From Halobacterium litoreum (GTDB lineage Archaea > Halobacteriota > Halobacteria > Halobacteriales > Halobacteriaceae): a stretch of 64,000 nucleotides of DNA. Within the stretch, counting starts at the first letter, position 1; each line of letters starts with the position of its first letter. Below the pieces are notes generated by a model that searched no databases, was not told the DNA's origin, and was given only the letters and a program-made list of their open reading frames with translations. The DNA is taken from contig NZ_CP089466.1 of the NCBI RefSeq assembly GCF_021233415.1, positions 496,001-560,000 of the forward strand, read 5' to 3'. Below are positions 15,966 through 24,069 of the stretch, piece after piece. Made by a program: the position numbers and the translations under genes.

Positions 15966-16406
15966 TTACTTGCGGGAGAGGAACTCCGGGAGCCGCAGCC
16001 GTGCGAGGTCGTCGCGGTCCAGCGCGTCGAGGTCGATGTGGTAGAGGAACTCCGGCAGATCGTCCCGGTCGCGGCCGCCGCCCGCCGTCTCGAACTCGCC
16101 GCCGCTCTCCTCGCGGTACGTGATGAGTTTCGACCACACCGCCTTCTCGCGGGACGGGAAGTCACTCGCGTCCTCGTCGGCGGCGCCCGACGCGATGCGG
16201 CTGTCGAGGTCCGCCGCCGAACTCTTCCCCTCGTCGTAGGCCATCTCCACGAGCGACCGCCCGGTCGCCGCCACCAACTCCCGGTACTCCTCGGGGTTGG
16301 TCTCGCCGAGCGCCGCGGAGACGCCGAGCGCGTACGCCCGCCAGATGGCCTCCTCGCGGTCTAACTCCTCGCCGTCCCAGTCCGTGGAAAACGACTCCTC
16401 GTACAT
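15966..16406 (-). CDS. Small acidic protein coupled to KaiC-like ATPase, unknown function
   Basis: A 146-residue soluble acidic protein I do not recognise. It is mostly helical, with the segment EEAIWRAYALGVSAALGE near residue 20 and a C-terminal segment alternating D, L and R that ends RLPEFLSRK. There is no motif or cofactor site. Its ATG overlaps the TGA of the preceding KaiC-like gene by one base (TGATG), so translation is almost certainly coupled. The two products may form a complex, with this protein as partner or output of the ATPase. Confidence 0.82.
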   Translation of the reverse strand: MYEESFSTDWDGEELDREEAIWRAYALGVSAALGETNPEEYRELVAATGRSLVEMAYDEGKSSAADLDSRIASGAADEDASDFPSREKAVWSKLITYREESGGEFETAGGGRDRDDLPEFLYHIDLDALDRDDLARLRLPEFLSRK

Positions 16407-17095
16407 CACTGCGGCCGGACTTTCCGTCCAGGGTCGACCTGCAGCCCCGAGCCCGTGAACGTCACGTCCCGGATGTCGCAGTCGATGTTCGTCCCACGCA
16501 TCTTCACCAACTGGATGCCCCGCGTCATCCCGCCCTCCTCGAGGAAGTTGTGGAGGAAGACGACGCCGTGTGCGAGGTAGTGTTCCTCCGCGTACGCGCT
16601 CGGGTCGGTCATCTCCGAGATCAGGAGCACCGTCGCGTCCGTCTGCTTGAGCCCCGTCGCGAAGTGCGTGACCTCGGTGTCCGCGTCCTCCGCGAAGTGG
16701 TCTAACAGCATCGTGGAGTCGACGACCACGCGGTCGTAGTCCTCCTGGCGAATCATCGACGCCAGCCGCGAGGACAGCCCCGACTCGCGGCCGTACTGCG
16801 TGAGCGACCGGCGCGCGCGCTCCATCGTGAGATTCAGGAACTCGAATCGGTCGGAGTTCGCCGCGCGGTCGAACCCGAACTCGTAGTTCGCCATGTCCTC
16901 GACGAGTTCGTTGCGCGTCTCGTGCATCGTCACGTACAGCACGTCCTCGCCGCTCCGGATGCCCTCGGTGACGTACTGGGACGCGAGCGTGGTCTTCCCG
17001 CTGCCCGGCGGCCCGCTCAGCGTGTACAGCCGGCGCGCCGGCAGCCCGCCGTCGAGGAGGCTGTCGAGTCCGGAGACGCCAGTCGATATCCTCAT
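16406..17095 (-). CDS. KaiC/RAD55-family ATPase, single RecA domain
   Basis: A 229-residue protein with the KaiC-like opening [20 protein letters not shown], an intact Walker [10 protein letters not shown] (28-36), the glutamate pair in [10 protein letters not shown], and Walker B strand [11 protein letters not shown]. It is a single-domain RecA fold, so it is not a circadian double-domain KaiC. Archaeal relatives act in signalling, motility control or recombination mediation; which one applies is unknown. The gene is leaderless with a TATA box about 28 bases upstream, and is translationally coupled to the 146-residue protein. Confidence 0.88.
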   Translation of the reverse strand: MRISTGVSGLDSLLDGGLPARRLYTLSGPPGSGKTTLASQYVTEGIRSGEDVLYVTMHETRNELVEDMANYEFGFDRAANSDRFEFLNLTMERARRSLTQYGRESGLSSRLASMIRQEDYDRVVVDSTMLLDHFAEDADTEVTHFATGLKQTDATVLLISEMTDPSAYAEEHYLAHGVVFLHNFLEEGGMTRGIQLVKMRGTNIDCDIRDVTFTGSGLQVDPGRKVRPQ

Positions 17096-17118
17096 CGCCG
17101 GAAGCCACGCGGTCGAGC

Positions 17119-17128
17119 CTTAATATTC
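17119..17128 (-). promoter_or_regulatory. TATA box of the KaiC-like gene
   Basis: On the minus strand GAATATTAAG lies 24-33 bases before the ATG at 17095, indicating a leaderless transcript. The 194-base divergent gap also carries the cold-shock gene promoter. Confidence 0.65.
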
Positions 17129-17253
17129 TCTCGGGGTCGGCGCTCGCCGCCGGACGGCGCCGCGAAATACGGCACAGCGCACTCTTCGCCGTCGTTCTCG
17201 CGGGGTTCGAGGCAGACCCCCAGGTCGCGGGTCGTGCTAGTCCGCCACGCGCA

Positions 17254-17264
17254 AGTGTTATCCG
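17254..17264 (+). promoter_or_regulatory. Probable promoter of the cold-shock gene
   Basis: AGTGTTATCCG lies 26-36 bases before the ATG at 17290. It is a weak TATA match but the only AT-rich element at the right distance. Confidence 0.4.
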
Positions 17265-17289
17265 TGTACCGGGCTTGTGTACACTCGCA

Positions 17290-17484
17290 ATGGCAGAAGG
17301 GAAGGTTGACTTCTTCAACGACACTGGCGGTTACGGTTTCATCGAGACTGAGGACGCGGACGAGGACGTTTTCTTCCACATGGAGGACGTTGGCGGTCCG
17401 GACCTCGAGGAAGGGCAGGAAGTGGAGTTCGACATCGAGCAGGCCGACAAGGGCCCGCGCGCGACGAACCTCACCCGCCTGTAA
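17290..17484 (+). CDS. cspA: Cold-shock domain protein
   Basis: A 64-residue protein forming a single cold-shock beta barrel that binds single-stranded RNA or DNA. RNP1 is GGYGFIE and RNP2 is DVFFH, preceded by the usual GKVDFFND start and followed by [19 protein letters not shown]. It is more acidic than bacterial Csp proteins, as expected in a halophile. The start ATG gives the canonical length; an in-frame codon upstream would add five atypical residues. It is a monocistronic gene between a divergent KaiC-like gene and a convergent unknown gene. Confidence 0.95.
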   Translation: MAEGKVDFFNDTGGYGFIETEDADEDVFFHMEDVGGPDLEEGQEVEFDIEQADKGPRATNLTRL

Positions 17485-17518
17485 GGCGGTCTTCCGTAGA
17501 CGAACCGACTACTCACCG

Positions 17519-17527
17519 AAATTTTTG
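17519..17527 (+). terminator. Possible terminator after the cold-shock gene
   Basis: A short T-run (AAATTTTTG, five T at 17522-17526) follows the cspA stop by about 38 bases in GC-rich surroundings. Archaeal terminators are typically T-rich tracts without an obligatory hairpin; none is seen here. Confidence 0.4.
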
Positions 17528-17575
17528 CGCGACGCGACGCCCCGTAGCGACGCGTGTCGTCTGACGCGCCGAGTC

Positions 17576-17962
17576 TCAGTCGGACTGCTCACCGACGTGT
17601 ACGAGCAGGTCCCCGCGCACTTCCGCGACGATGGCGGCGTCCGGGCGGCGCTGTAACTGCCGTCGGTCGACTTCGTGTGACTTCCGCGTGAAGACGTGGC
17701 CGCCGTCCGTCTCGACGGTGCCGACCTTCACGAGGTTGTGTGGTTTGACGTACTCGTAGACGGCACCGAGGTCGTCCGAGGTGTCGACGGCGACTGTGCC
17801 GATGGTGGCGGCGCGCAGTCGGTCGGCGTCGGTGAGTTCCGCGGCGTGGACGTTCACGCGCTGGCCGAACTTCTGGGAGAGCGCGGGGAGGACACTCTCC
17901 TGTGTTTCGGCCGACGGTCGGGTCTCCGTCGACCGGAGTTCGAGCCGGAACGTCACGGTCAT
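17576..17962 (-). CDS. Haloarchaeal protein of unknown function
   Basis: A 128-residue protein that I cannot assign. It is predicted alpha/beta, starting MTVTFRLELRSTE, with SVLPALSQKFGQRVNVHAAEL in the first half and EYVKPHNLVKVGTVETDGGHVF in the second. Codon use and an amphipathic pattern support a real gene, though it is less acidic than its neighbours. An ATG five codons upstream (17977) is also possible; 17962 gives the more natural first strand. It converges on cspA. No domain, membrane segment or metal motif is visible. Confidence 0.65.
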   Translation of the reverse strand: MTVTFRLELRSTETRPSAETQESVLPALSQKFGQRVNVHAAELTDADRLRAATIGTVAVDTSDDLGAVYEYVKPHNLVKVGTVETDGGHVFTRKSHEVDRRQLQRRPDAAIVAEVRGDLLVHVGEQSD

Positions 17963-18071
17963 GCCTCGCGCTCGCATACGGACGGACTTCAGTCTAGGTG
18001 TGTGAGTATCACGCGTGAAATTTGGGCCGAGCGGCCGCCTCGACGCCGTCCCCGATTCGGCTCGTGGCCGG

Positions 18072-18338
18072 TCAGGTCCGGTCGTCGAGGTCTTCGACGG
18101 CGAGTTCGTCGTCGAGGAACGCCCGCCCGCGGTCGGTGAGTCGGTATCCCGCGATTGGTTCGGAGTGGCGTTCGAGGAACTCGTGGTCTGCGAGCCGCCG
18201 ACAGCGGGTCGCGACGTGTCGTTGCGTGTAGGGGACGTTCAGGCCGAGCGTGGCCGGTTTCACCCATCCGCCGTACTCGCGTATCTCTACGAGTATCGGT
18301 CGGTCGGAGGGTTTCAGCCACGCCACCTGTCGGTGCAT
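18072..18338 (-). CDS. PhiH1-repressor-like winged helix-turn-helix protein
   Basis: An 88-residue DNA-binding protein of the small haloarchaeal winged-helix group related to phage PhiH1 repressor. It opens WLKPSDRPILVEIREYGGWVKPATLGLN, has the recognition helix in YTQRHVATRCRRLADHEFLERH, and ends with the wing YRLTDRGRAFLDDEL. The target is unknown; autoregulation of its AT-rich upstream region is plausible. The ATG at 18338 is chosen over one 12 codons upstream because a TATA box is correctly placed for a leaderless transcript from it. Confidence 0.82.
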   Translation of the reverse strand: MHRQVAWLKPSDRPILVEIREYGGWVKPATLGLNVPYTQRHVATRCRRLADHEFLERHSEPIAGYRLTDRGRAFLDDELAVEDLDDRT

Positions 18339-18365
18339 GCACTTCTCTCGAACGGCCACAGGCAG

Positions 18366-18375
18366 ATATATCAAA
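18366..18375 (-). promoter_or_regulatory. TATA box of the winged-helix gene
   Basis: On the minus strand TTTGATATAT lies 28-37 bases before the ATG at 18338. The region 18365-18450 is markedly AT-rich and contains the short palindrome CTACGTTACCGTAG at 18416-18429, a candidate operator. Confidence 0.6.
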
Positions 18376-18518
18376 TGGATTTCTAAAGTATAATTACTGT
18401 ATTGACGGTTCTGGACTACGTTACCGTAGGTAAATATTAAGTACGACTGTCGTCACGGTTGACACGGAGGCACACGGAGGCACAGCGACCGGCGGCCGGT
18501 GTCCTCGCGTCCACCCCT

Positions 18519-19001
18519 TCACAGGTCTCGCGCCGCGGCGTACACCGCGCCGAGGACGACGCCGTACGCGAGGTGCCCGAGCAGACTCGTGTAACTCACG
18601 TTCGGGAGCGGCGGGTTCGCGGGCGACCCGACGGCGTCCAACCACACCGGCATCACCAGCACGGCCAACACCACCCACAGCACCACGCCGTACGCCAACC
18701 CCGCGCCGGCGAGCGTCGCCGACGACCGCTCCCCCCACCCCGCCACGTCGACGACGGCCGCGAACACCACGCCCAGCACCGCCGCGTGGCTCATGTGGAC
18801 GACCCAGCCGAGCGTCCCGTTCGCGGGCGGCGCCAGCGCGTACAGCGACGGAATCGCGACCTCGATGACGGCGGTCGCCATCACGGACAGCACCGCACCG
18901 AACACGAGGCCGCCGGCGAGTCCGCCGACGACGCCCGCCCGCCAGTTTCCGGAGAGCGTCTCGGCCGCTACCTCTCGTTGTGCGCCGGTCTCTGTGGCCA
19001 T
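18519..19001 (-). CDS. Four-helix membrane protein (DUF6789-like)
   Basis: A 160-residue membrane protein with a cytoplasmic N-terminus (about 20 residues) and four hydrophobic helices at roughly 22-52, 62-85, 93-118 and 138-157. GGLAGGLVFGAVLSVMATAV and HMSHAAVLGVVFAAV show the glycine-rich packing and histidine seen in haloarchaeal DUF6789-type proteins; that family name is a memory-based guess. Function is unknown. A TATA-like AAATTACTTTC lies upstream on the minus strand at about 19030-19040. Confidence 0.78.
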   Translation of the reverse strand: MATETGAQREVAAETLSGNWRAGVVGGLAGGLVFGAVLSVMATAVIEVAIPSLYALAPPANGTLGWVVHMSHAAVLGVVFAAVVDVAGWGERSSATLAGAGLAYGVVLWVVLAVLVMPVWLDAVGSPANPPLPNVSYTSLLGHLAYGVVLGAVYAAARDL

Positions 19002-19143
19002 AGTCGCCCGACCGTACGCGACGAGCGCGGAAAGTAATTTGCAGCGTACCGCGGCTGTACGGCCGGGTTACGTCAATATCGCCGGGCTTACTGACGCACG
19101 GGCGTCGGCTTCACTTCGGGTGCCGCCGCCGACACGACCGGGC

Positions 19144-19923
19144 TTACCGACGAGCGCTCTCGACGACGGTCACGTCGTCGCCGACGCGAATCGTCTTCCC
19201 GCGGTCGGCCTCGGGCACGCTCGCGAGCAACATCACCACGTAGAAGTGGTCGAAGGCGTCCCGGTCGACCCACTCGGGGAGGGTCTCGCGGCGCCGCTCG
19301 ACGAACCGCTCGCGGAACCCCGGGAGCGGGTCGCCGGTGTCCGGGTCGCGGGTCGGGACGACGCAGCGACCGCAGGGTTTCACGCCATCGACGCGGACGC
19401 CGCCCGCCTCGAACGCGGGCGCGTCGTCGCCGAGGAACCGGTCCTCCCAGAACGCCTCGACGCCGCCGACCTCGACGTTCGCGCGGAGGCGCCGGCGCAC
19501 GCCGGCTGTCGTGAGGTCGTCGAACCACGACGCCACCGCTTCGAGAGTCGCCGTGCTGACCACGGACGGCCCGATTTCCGGTCGGTCGACGAAGCCGCGC
19601 TCGGCGTCCCGTTCGAGCGAGAGGTCGGCGCCGACGTGCTCGGAGAACCACGCCGACGCCGCCGTCCGGTCGTCGCGGAGGGCGAACGTCCGCGAGTCGC
19701 GACCGGGCGCCTCGACAGACAGTTCGCCGGTTTCGGGGTCGAAGTCGGCGTCGACCTCGTGGAGGCTCGGCGCCTGCTTGGCGTTGATTACGCTGTCCCC
19801 GTCGACCAGTGCGAACTCGCGGTCGCCGGCGAGCGTGCCGCCCGCGCCGACCGTCGCCGCCTCGATGTCGACGCCGTCCAGTCCTTTCACCGGGTACACG
19901 CGGAGCCCCTCGACTCGCGCCAT
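19144..19923 (-). CDS. MOSC-domain protein
   Basis: A 259-residue protein with an N-terminal MOSC beta-barrel domain (VEGLRVYPVKGLDGVDIEAA, about 1-90) and a C-terminal MOSC domain containing the conserved cysteine in KPCGRCVVPTRDPDTG. This architecture is shared with the mARC/YcbX enzymes, which use molybdenum cofactor to reduce N-hydroxylated compounds. No ferredoxin domain follows here, unlike YcbX. The start is the ATG at 19923 that begins MARVEGLRVYPVKG. It is divergent from the bacterio-opsin-activator-type regulator. Confidence 0.88.
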   Translation of the reverse strand: MARVEGLRVYPVKGLDGVDIEAATVGAGGTLAGDREFALVDGDSVINAKQAPSLHEVDADFDPETGELSVEAPGRDSRTFALRDDRTAASAWFSEHVGADLSLERDAERGFVDRPEIGPSVVSTATLEAVASWFDDLTTAGVRRRLRANVEVGGVEAFWEDRFLGDDAPAFEAGGVRVDGVKPCGRCVVPTRDPDTGDPLPGFRERFVERRRETLPEWVDRDAFDHFYVVMLLASVPEADRGKTIRVGDDVTVVESARR

Positions 19924-20014
19924 CACTCGCCCGGAGTCGCGCGCGCCGTATATCTGTTCGCAAGTGACGTGTGGCAACACGCAACGTAAGTCCGTGCGTT
20001 TCCTACGCCGCCCC

Positions 20015-20728
20015 ATGAGCAGAGGCACGTCCGCGACGGGCACGCGACTGACTCTCGACCTCTGGCATCCGGACTGCTGGGCGATTCAGGCGACCGAAGA
20101 CAACCCCGGCGGGATACTCGCACACGCGGTCTACGACTCGCCGACGAGCGGCGAGTGCTCCGTGAACAGCCTGTTCACCGCGTACGGCGAGACAGAGTCG
20201 GAGGTCGAGGCGCTCCTCGACAGCATCGACGAGTCGCCGCTCACGGAGACGGTTCGGGAACTCCACACGCAACTCGACACCCGGACCGACCCGGTAGCCC
20301 CGGGCGAGGTCTCCCGCGAGTTCTTCCTCGAACACGACCCGACGGACATGATCTGTCCGCTGTTGCTCGAACACGGCTTCGTCCACAGTTCGCCGGGCCG
20401 CATCGAGGGCGGCCGCGAGTACTGGAACGTCAGGTACGCCGGCGAACGCGGGGACATCGAGGACGAACTGGCGAGCATCGAGAAGCAGGCCAACGCGGAC
20501 ATCGACATCGAGCGCATCGGGTCGGTGGGCCGGGAGACGCGGGACGCCAACCGGCTCGACGCGCTCACGCCGAGTCAGCGCGAGGCGTTCGAGCTCGCGC
20601 GCGAGCGCGGCTACTACGAGTGGCCGCGGGAGGCTTCGACGCGGGAGTTGGCGTCGGAACTCGACGTGTCGAAGACGACGCTCCTCGAACACCTCCGGAA
20701 GGCCGAAGCGAAACTGTTAGACCCCTAA
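20015..20728 (+). CDS. Bacterio-opsin-activator-type HTH regulator
   Basis: A 237-residue haloarchaeal transcription regulator. Residues 1-165 form the N-terminal domain typical of this group (TLDLWHPDCWAIQATEDNPGGILAHAVY), with no recognised ligand motif. The C-terminus (about 180-235) is an HTH_10 domain: LTPSQREAFELARERGYYEWP followed by STRELASELDVSKTTLLEHLRKAEAKLL. Such proteins often control nearby metabolic genes. It lies 93 bases upstream of the livKHMGF operon on the same strand, so control of that transporter is a reasonable inference. Confidence 0.88.
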   Translation: MSRGTSATGTRLTLDLWHPDCWAIQATEDNPGGILAHAVYDSPTSGECSVNSLFTAYGETESEVEALLDSIDESPLTETVRELHTQLDTRTDPVAPGEVSREFFLEHDPTDMICPLLLEHGFVHSSPGRIEGGREYWNVRYAGERGDIEDELASIEKQANADIDIERIGSVGRETRDANRLDALTPSQREAFELARERGYYEWPREASTRELASELDVSKTTLLEHLRKAEAKLLDP

Positions 20729-20786
20729 CTTCTGTCGACGGCGCCACGACCGCCGAACGGCGACGTCCCTACCATGGTCGGGACGA

Positions 20787-20794
20787 GGTATTTG
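20787..20794 (+). promoter_or_regulatory. TATA-like element before the liv operon
   Basis: GGTATTTG lies 28-35 bases before the ATG at 20822. A purine-rich AAGGAGAA (20801-20808) follows it and could act as a ribosome site if the transcript has a short leader. Confidence 0.5.
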
Positions 20795-20821
20795 TCCCTC
20801 AAGGAGAACCAGTATAGAGTC

Positions 20822-22117
20822 ATGGTATCAGATGGCACGAACGGTCTCGACCGGCGGACGTTCCTCAAGATTACGGGCGGCGGCGGCCTCGCGGCCACCG
20901 CCGGCTGTATCGGCCTCGGCGGCGGCGGAAGCGGTGGCGACATCGTCATCGGACAGCCCGCCGCACAGACCGGCCAGTGGGACTTCCTCCAGCCCGGCGT
21001 CACCGCCGCGACGGACGTGGCGATTCAACACATCAACGACGCGGGCGGCCCCCTCGACCGCGAAATCGACCTACAGCGCCGCGACACCGCGGTGAATCCG
21101 AACGAGGCGCGCACGGTCGTCACCCAACTCATCGAGAACGACGACGCCGTCGCGCTCCTCGGCCTGTTCTCCAGCGAAATCAACCCCCTCTTCGAGTTCC
21201 TCCAAGAACAGGAGACGCCCGTCGTCACGCCGTGGCCGGGGTCGAACTTCCTCGACACCCGCGGCGGCGACAAGGGGACGCCCGACGACCTCTCCGACGA
21301 CGGCTGGGTGTGGCGCACCGTCATCAGCGACACCGTCCACACCGCGGGCGCGGCGCTCCGCGCGCTCGACCAGGACCACGAGACGGTCGGCGTCATCAAC
21401 GGCAACACCGAGGGCGCGCGCAGTTGGGCGGACGGCTTCATCAACGCCTACGAGTCCAACGGCGGCACCATCGCCGAGCGCGTCGAAGTCAGTCAGGGCG
21501 CGGCCAGTTACCAGTCCGCGCTCGACCGGCTGTTCGGCAACGACTTCTCCGCGTTCGCGGTGAGCCTCCCCCTGGAGGACGCCATCACGATGATGAGCGA
21601 CTGGGCGGACGGCAACTACGGCAGCCAACCCATCCTCTCGGACCCGCTCGCCCAACAGGACCTCGTCGACCAGGTCGGTGACCCCCTGAACGGCGCGTGG
21701 GCCGCCAGCCCCGGCGAATCCGGCCCGAACTACGACGCGTTCGAGAGCGCGTACAACGACGCCGGGAAGGAAGCCACCATCAACGCGTGGACGCCGCCCG
21801 CGTGGGACGCCACGATGGTCACCGCGCTCGCCATCGAGCGCGCCGGCGAAGCCACCGCGGAAGCCGTCGAGCAGAACCTCGGCCCGGTGAGCCGCGGCCC
21901 CGGCACCGAAGTCGCGACGTTCCAGGAGGGCAAGGAAGCCCTCAACAACGGCGACGAAATCAACTACCAGGGCGCCGCCACGGACGTGACGTTCACCGAC
22001 TTCGGGAACGTCGTCGGCTCCGTCGTCATCAACCAAGTCCAGGACGGCGAGTTCACGCAAGTCGAGACCATCTCGGCCGAGGAACTCCGCCAGTTCGTGC
22101 CGGAGGGCGAGTACTAG
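20822..22117 (+). CDS. livK: ABC transporter substrate-binding lipoprotein, branched-chain amino acid/amide type
   Basis: A 431-residue periplasmic-binding-protein type I. The N-terminus has a twin-arginine signal (RRTFLK at 11-16) and lipobox TAGC (C29), so it is exported folded through Tat and lipid-anchored, as is usual in haloarchaea. A glycine-rich linker leads to the two-lobed domain opening IVIGQPAAQTGQWDFLQPGV, typical of LivK/AmiC/UrtA. The ligand could be branched-chain amino acids, amides or urea. An ATG 16 codons upstream is in frame but would bury the Tat motif. It is the first gene of livKHMGF. Confidence 0.93.
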   Translation: MVSDGTNGLDRRTFLKITGGGGLAATAGCIGLGGGGSGGDIVIGQPAAQTGQWDFLQPGVTAATDVAIQHINDAGGPLDREIDLQRRDTAVNPNEARTVVTQLIENDDAVALLGLFSSEINPLFEFLQEQETPVVTPWPGSNFLDTRGGDKGTPDDLSDDGWVWRTVISDTVHTAGAALRALDQDHETVGVINGNTEGARSWADGFINAYESNGGTIAERVEVSQGAASYQSALDRLFGNDFSAFAVSLPLEDAITMMSDWADGNYGSQPILSDPLAQQDLVDQVGDPLNGAWAASPGESGPNYDAFESAYNDAGKEATINAWTPPAWDATMVTALAIERAGEATAEAVEQNLGPVSRGPGTEVATFQEGKEALNNGDEINYQGAATDVTFTDFGNVVGSVVINQVQDGEFTQVETISAEELRQFVPEGEY

Positions 22118-22120
22118 GCA

Positions 22121-23029
22121 ATGGGTCTGGTACAGAACGTCGTCTTCGGACTGGTTCAGGGGTCGTACATCGCCATCGCGGCCATCGGGTTCACGATGAT
22201 TTACGGCATCGTGAACATGATCAACTTCGCGTACGGCGAGTACCTCACCATCGGCGCGTTCGTCGGCGTGATAGCCGCGGGGCTGTTCCCGCTCCCGGTC
22301 GCCGCGCTCGTCGCGATGGTGGGCGCGGGCGTCGCGAGCATCGTGCTCGCGAAGCTGTTCTTCACGCCCATCAACGAGACCGGGCCCGTCCCGATGCTGT
22401 TGACGTCCATCGGCCTCGGCCTCGTGTTGCGGAACGTCATCCGGCTCACCGCCGGGCGGAGCGCGCGGTACTACGACACGCAGACCACGACCTACGAGTT
22501 CACGGGCATCCCGGACGTGCCGGTCGGCTCCGTCGACCTGTTCGGGAACTTCTTCGTCACGTCCGAACACCTCGTCGTGGTCGCGTGCGCCGTCGCCGTC
22601 TTCGCCATCCTGCACACGCTGTTGACGCGCACCGACGTCGGCATCGCGATGCGCGCGATGAGCGACGACGAGGACCTCGCGCGCGTCCGCGGCATCGACA
22701 CCCAGATGATTCGGAACAGCGTCTGGATTCTCGCGGGCGTGCTCGCCGGCCTCGCCGGCGTCCTCATCGGCATCCAGACGAACGTCAGCGTCACCACGGG
22801 TTTCAGCCAGATTCTCCAGATACTCGCCGCCGCGATTCTCGGCGGCGCGGGGAGCCCCTACGGCGCCATCGCGGGGTCGTACATCATCGGTCTCGTGCTC
22901 GCGCTGTCCACGGCGTTCCTCCCGCCGTCGATGACCGGCATCTCGTCGGCAATCGCGTTTCTCGTGCTCGTCGGCGTGTTGCTGGTGAAACCGAGCGGTA
23001 TCGCCGGTCAGGAGGTGCGTGAAGCGTGA
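22121..23029 (+). CDS. livH: ABC transporter permease LivH
   Basis: A 302-residue inner-membrane permease with about eight helices. It has the LivH signature FGLVQGSYIAIAAIGFTMIYGIVNMINFAYGE at the N-terminus and the coupling segment MRAMSDDEDLARVRGID, followed by LGGAGSPYGAIAGSYIIG. It pairs with LivM to form the channel for the LivK-delivered substrate. It follows livK after three bases, and its TGA overlaps the GTG start of livM (GTGA). Confidence 0.95.
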   Translation: MGLVQNVVFGLVQGSYIAIAAIGFTMIYGIVNMINFAYGEYLTIGAFVGVIAAGLFPLPVAALVAMVGAGVASIVLAKLFFTPINETGPVPMLLTSIGLGLVLRNVIRLTAGRSARYYDTQTTTYEFTGIPDVPVGSVDLFGNFFVTSEHLVVVACAVAVFAILHTLLTRTDVGIAMRAMSDDEDLARVRGIDTQMIRNSVWILAGVLAGLAGVLIGIQTNVSVTTGFSQILQILAAAILGGAGSPYGAIAGSYIIGLVLALSTAFLPPSMTGISSAIAFLVLVGVLLVKPSGIAGQEVREA

Positions 23030-24069
23030 GCGTCGTCGACCGCATCCGGGACGGCGACGGCACGCTCGCGGGCGTCGCGGGCGTCGTCGCCGTCGCCGCC
23101 GCGTTACTGTTCGCGGTGTCGCCGCTCACCGCCAGCGTCCCCGGCGAATTCAGCGTGTTCGTGGACGTCGGCATCCTCTTCGGGCTGTACGCCATCCTCG
23201 TCCTCGGCCTCGACCTGCAGTACGGCCACACGGGACTGGTGAACTTCGGGCACGTCGTGTTCTTCGCGGTGGGCGCGTACACGGTCGCCATCCTCGCCGC
23301 GCAGGACTCCTTCGCCGGCACGAGCCTGGGCTACCCGTGGCCGCTCGCGCTCGTCGCGGGCGTCCTCGTCGCGGCGGTCGTCGGCGCCGTCGTCGGCGCC
23401 ACGTCGCTGCGGCTGCGCGACGACTTCCTCGCCATCGCGACGCTCGCCACCGCCGAAATCTTCCACACCGTCACGGTGAACTTCACGGACACGTTCGGCG
23501 GGAACACCGGCATCCTCGGCATTCCACAGCCGGTCTCGAACCTCGCGGGGAGCTTCGAGAAGACGATGCTCGCGACGCTCGTGTTGTTCCTCGGGCTGGC
23601 CGCGCTCACGTACGCCGCCGTCACGCGACTCACGGAAGCGCCGTACGGTCGCGTGCTGCGCGCGATTCGCTCCGACGAACTCGTGACGCGGTCGGTCGGC
23701 AAGTCGACGTTCCGGTACAAGATGCAGGCGTTCGTCTACGGCGCCGCGCTCGCCGGCCTCGCCGGCGGGCTGTTCGCGCTGTACAACGGCGCCGTCGCGC
23801 CGAGTTACTTCACGATTCAGGTGACGGTCACCGTCTGGATCGGGATGCTGTTGGGCGGCGCGTCGAACCACCGGGCGGTGCTCGGCGGCCTCGCGGTCAT
23901 CATGGGCCTCCGGCTGTTCTCCCGGTTCGCGAACGACTACGCGCCCGTCACGTCGGGCGAGTTCGCCTCGGTTCGGCTCATCGTGGTCGGGATGATTCTC
24001 GTGTTGGTCATCCGGTACCGGCCCGCGGGCATCTGGGGCGACGCCGAAGAACTGGGGGTGGACACGTGA
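23026..24069 (+). CDS. livM: ABC transporter permease LivM
   Basis: A 347-residue permease with about nine helices. The characteristic LivM segments are LGLDLQYGHTGLVNFGHVVFFAVGAY, LRLRDDFLAIATLATAEIF and LRAIRSDELVTRSVGKSTFRYKMQAFV. The start is GTG at 23026, overlapping the livH stop and preceded by a good Shine-Dalgarno-like AGGAGGTG, so translation is coupled. The TGA in turn overlaps the livG GTG. The acidic C-terminal tail WGDAEELGVDT is typical of haloarchaeal versions. Confidence 0.95.
   Translation: MSVVDRIRDGDGTLAGVAGVVAVAAALLFAVSPLTASVPGEFSVFVDVGILFGLYAILVLGLDLQYGHTGLVNFGHVVFFAVGAYTVAILAAQDSFAGTSLGYPWPLALVAGVLVAAVVGAVVGATSLRLRDDFLAIATLATAEIFHTVTVNFTDTFGGNTGILGIPQPVSNLAGSFEKTMLATLVLFLGLAALTYAAVTRLTEAPYGRVLRAIRSDELVTRSVGKSTFRYKMQAFVYGAALAGLAGGLFALYNGAVAPSYFTIQVTVTVWIGMLLGGASNHRAVLGGLAVIMGLRLFSRFANDYAPVTSGEFASVRLIVVGMILVLVIRYRPAGIWGDAEELGVDT

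Noticed and set aside
13294-16137. 947-codon open frame on the minus strand over ilvD
   Set aside because: Antisense shadow of ilvD; the product lacks haloarchaeal acidity and any motif.
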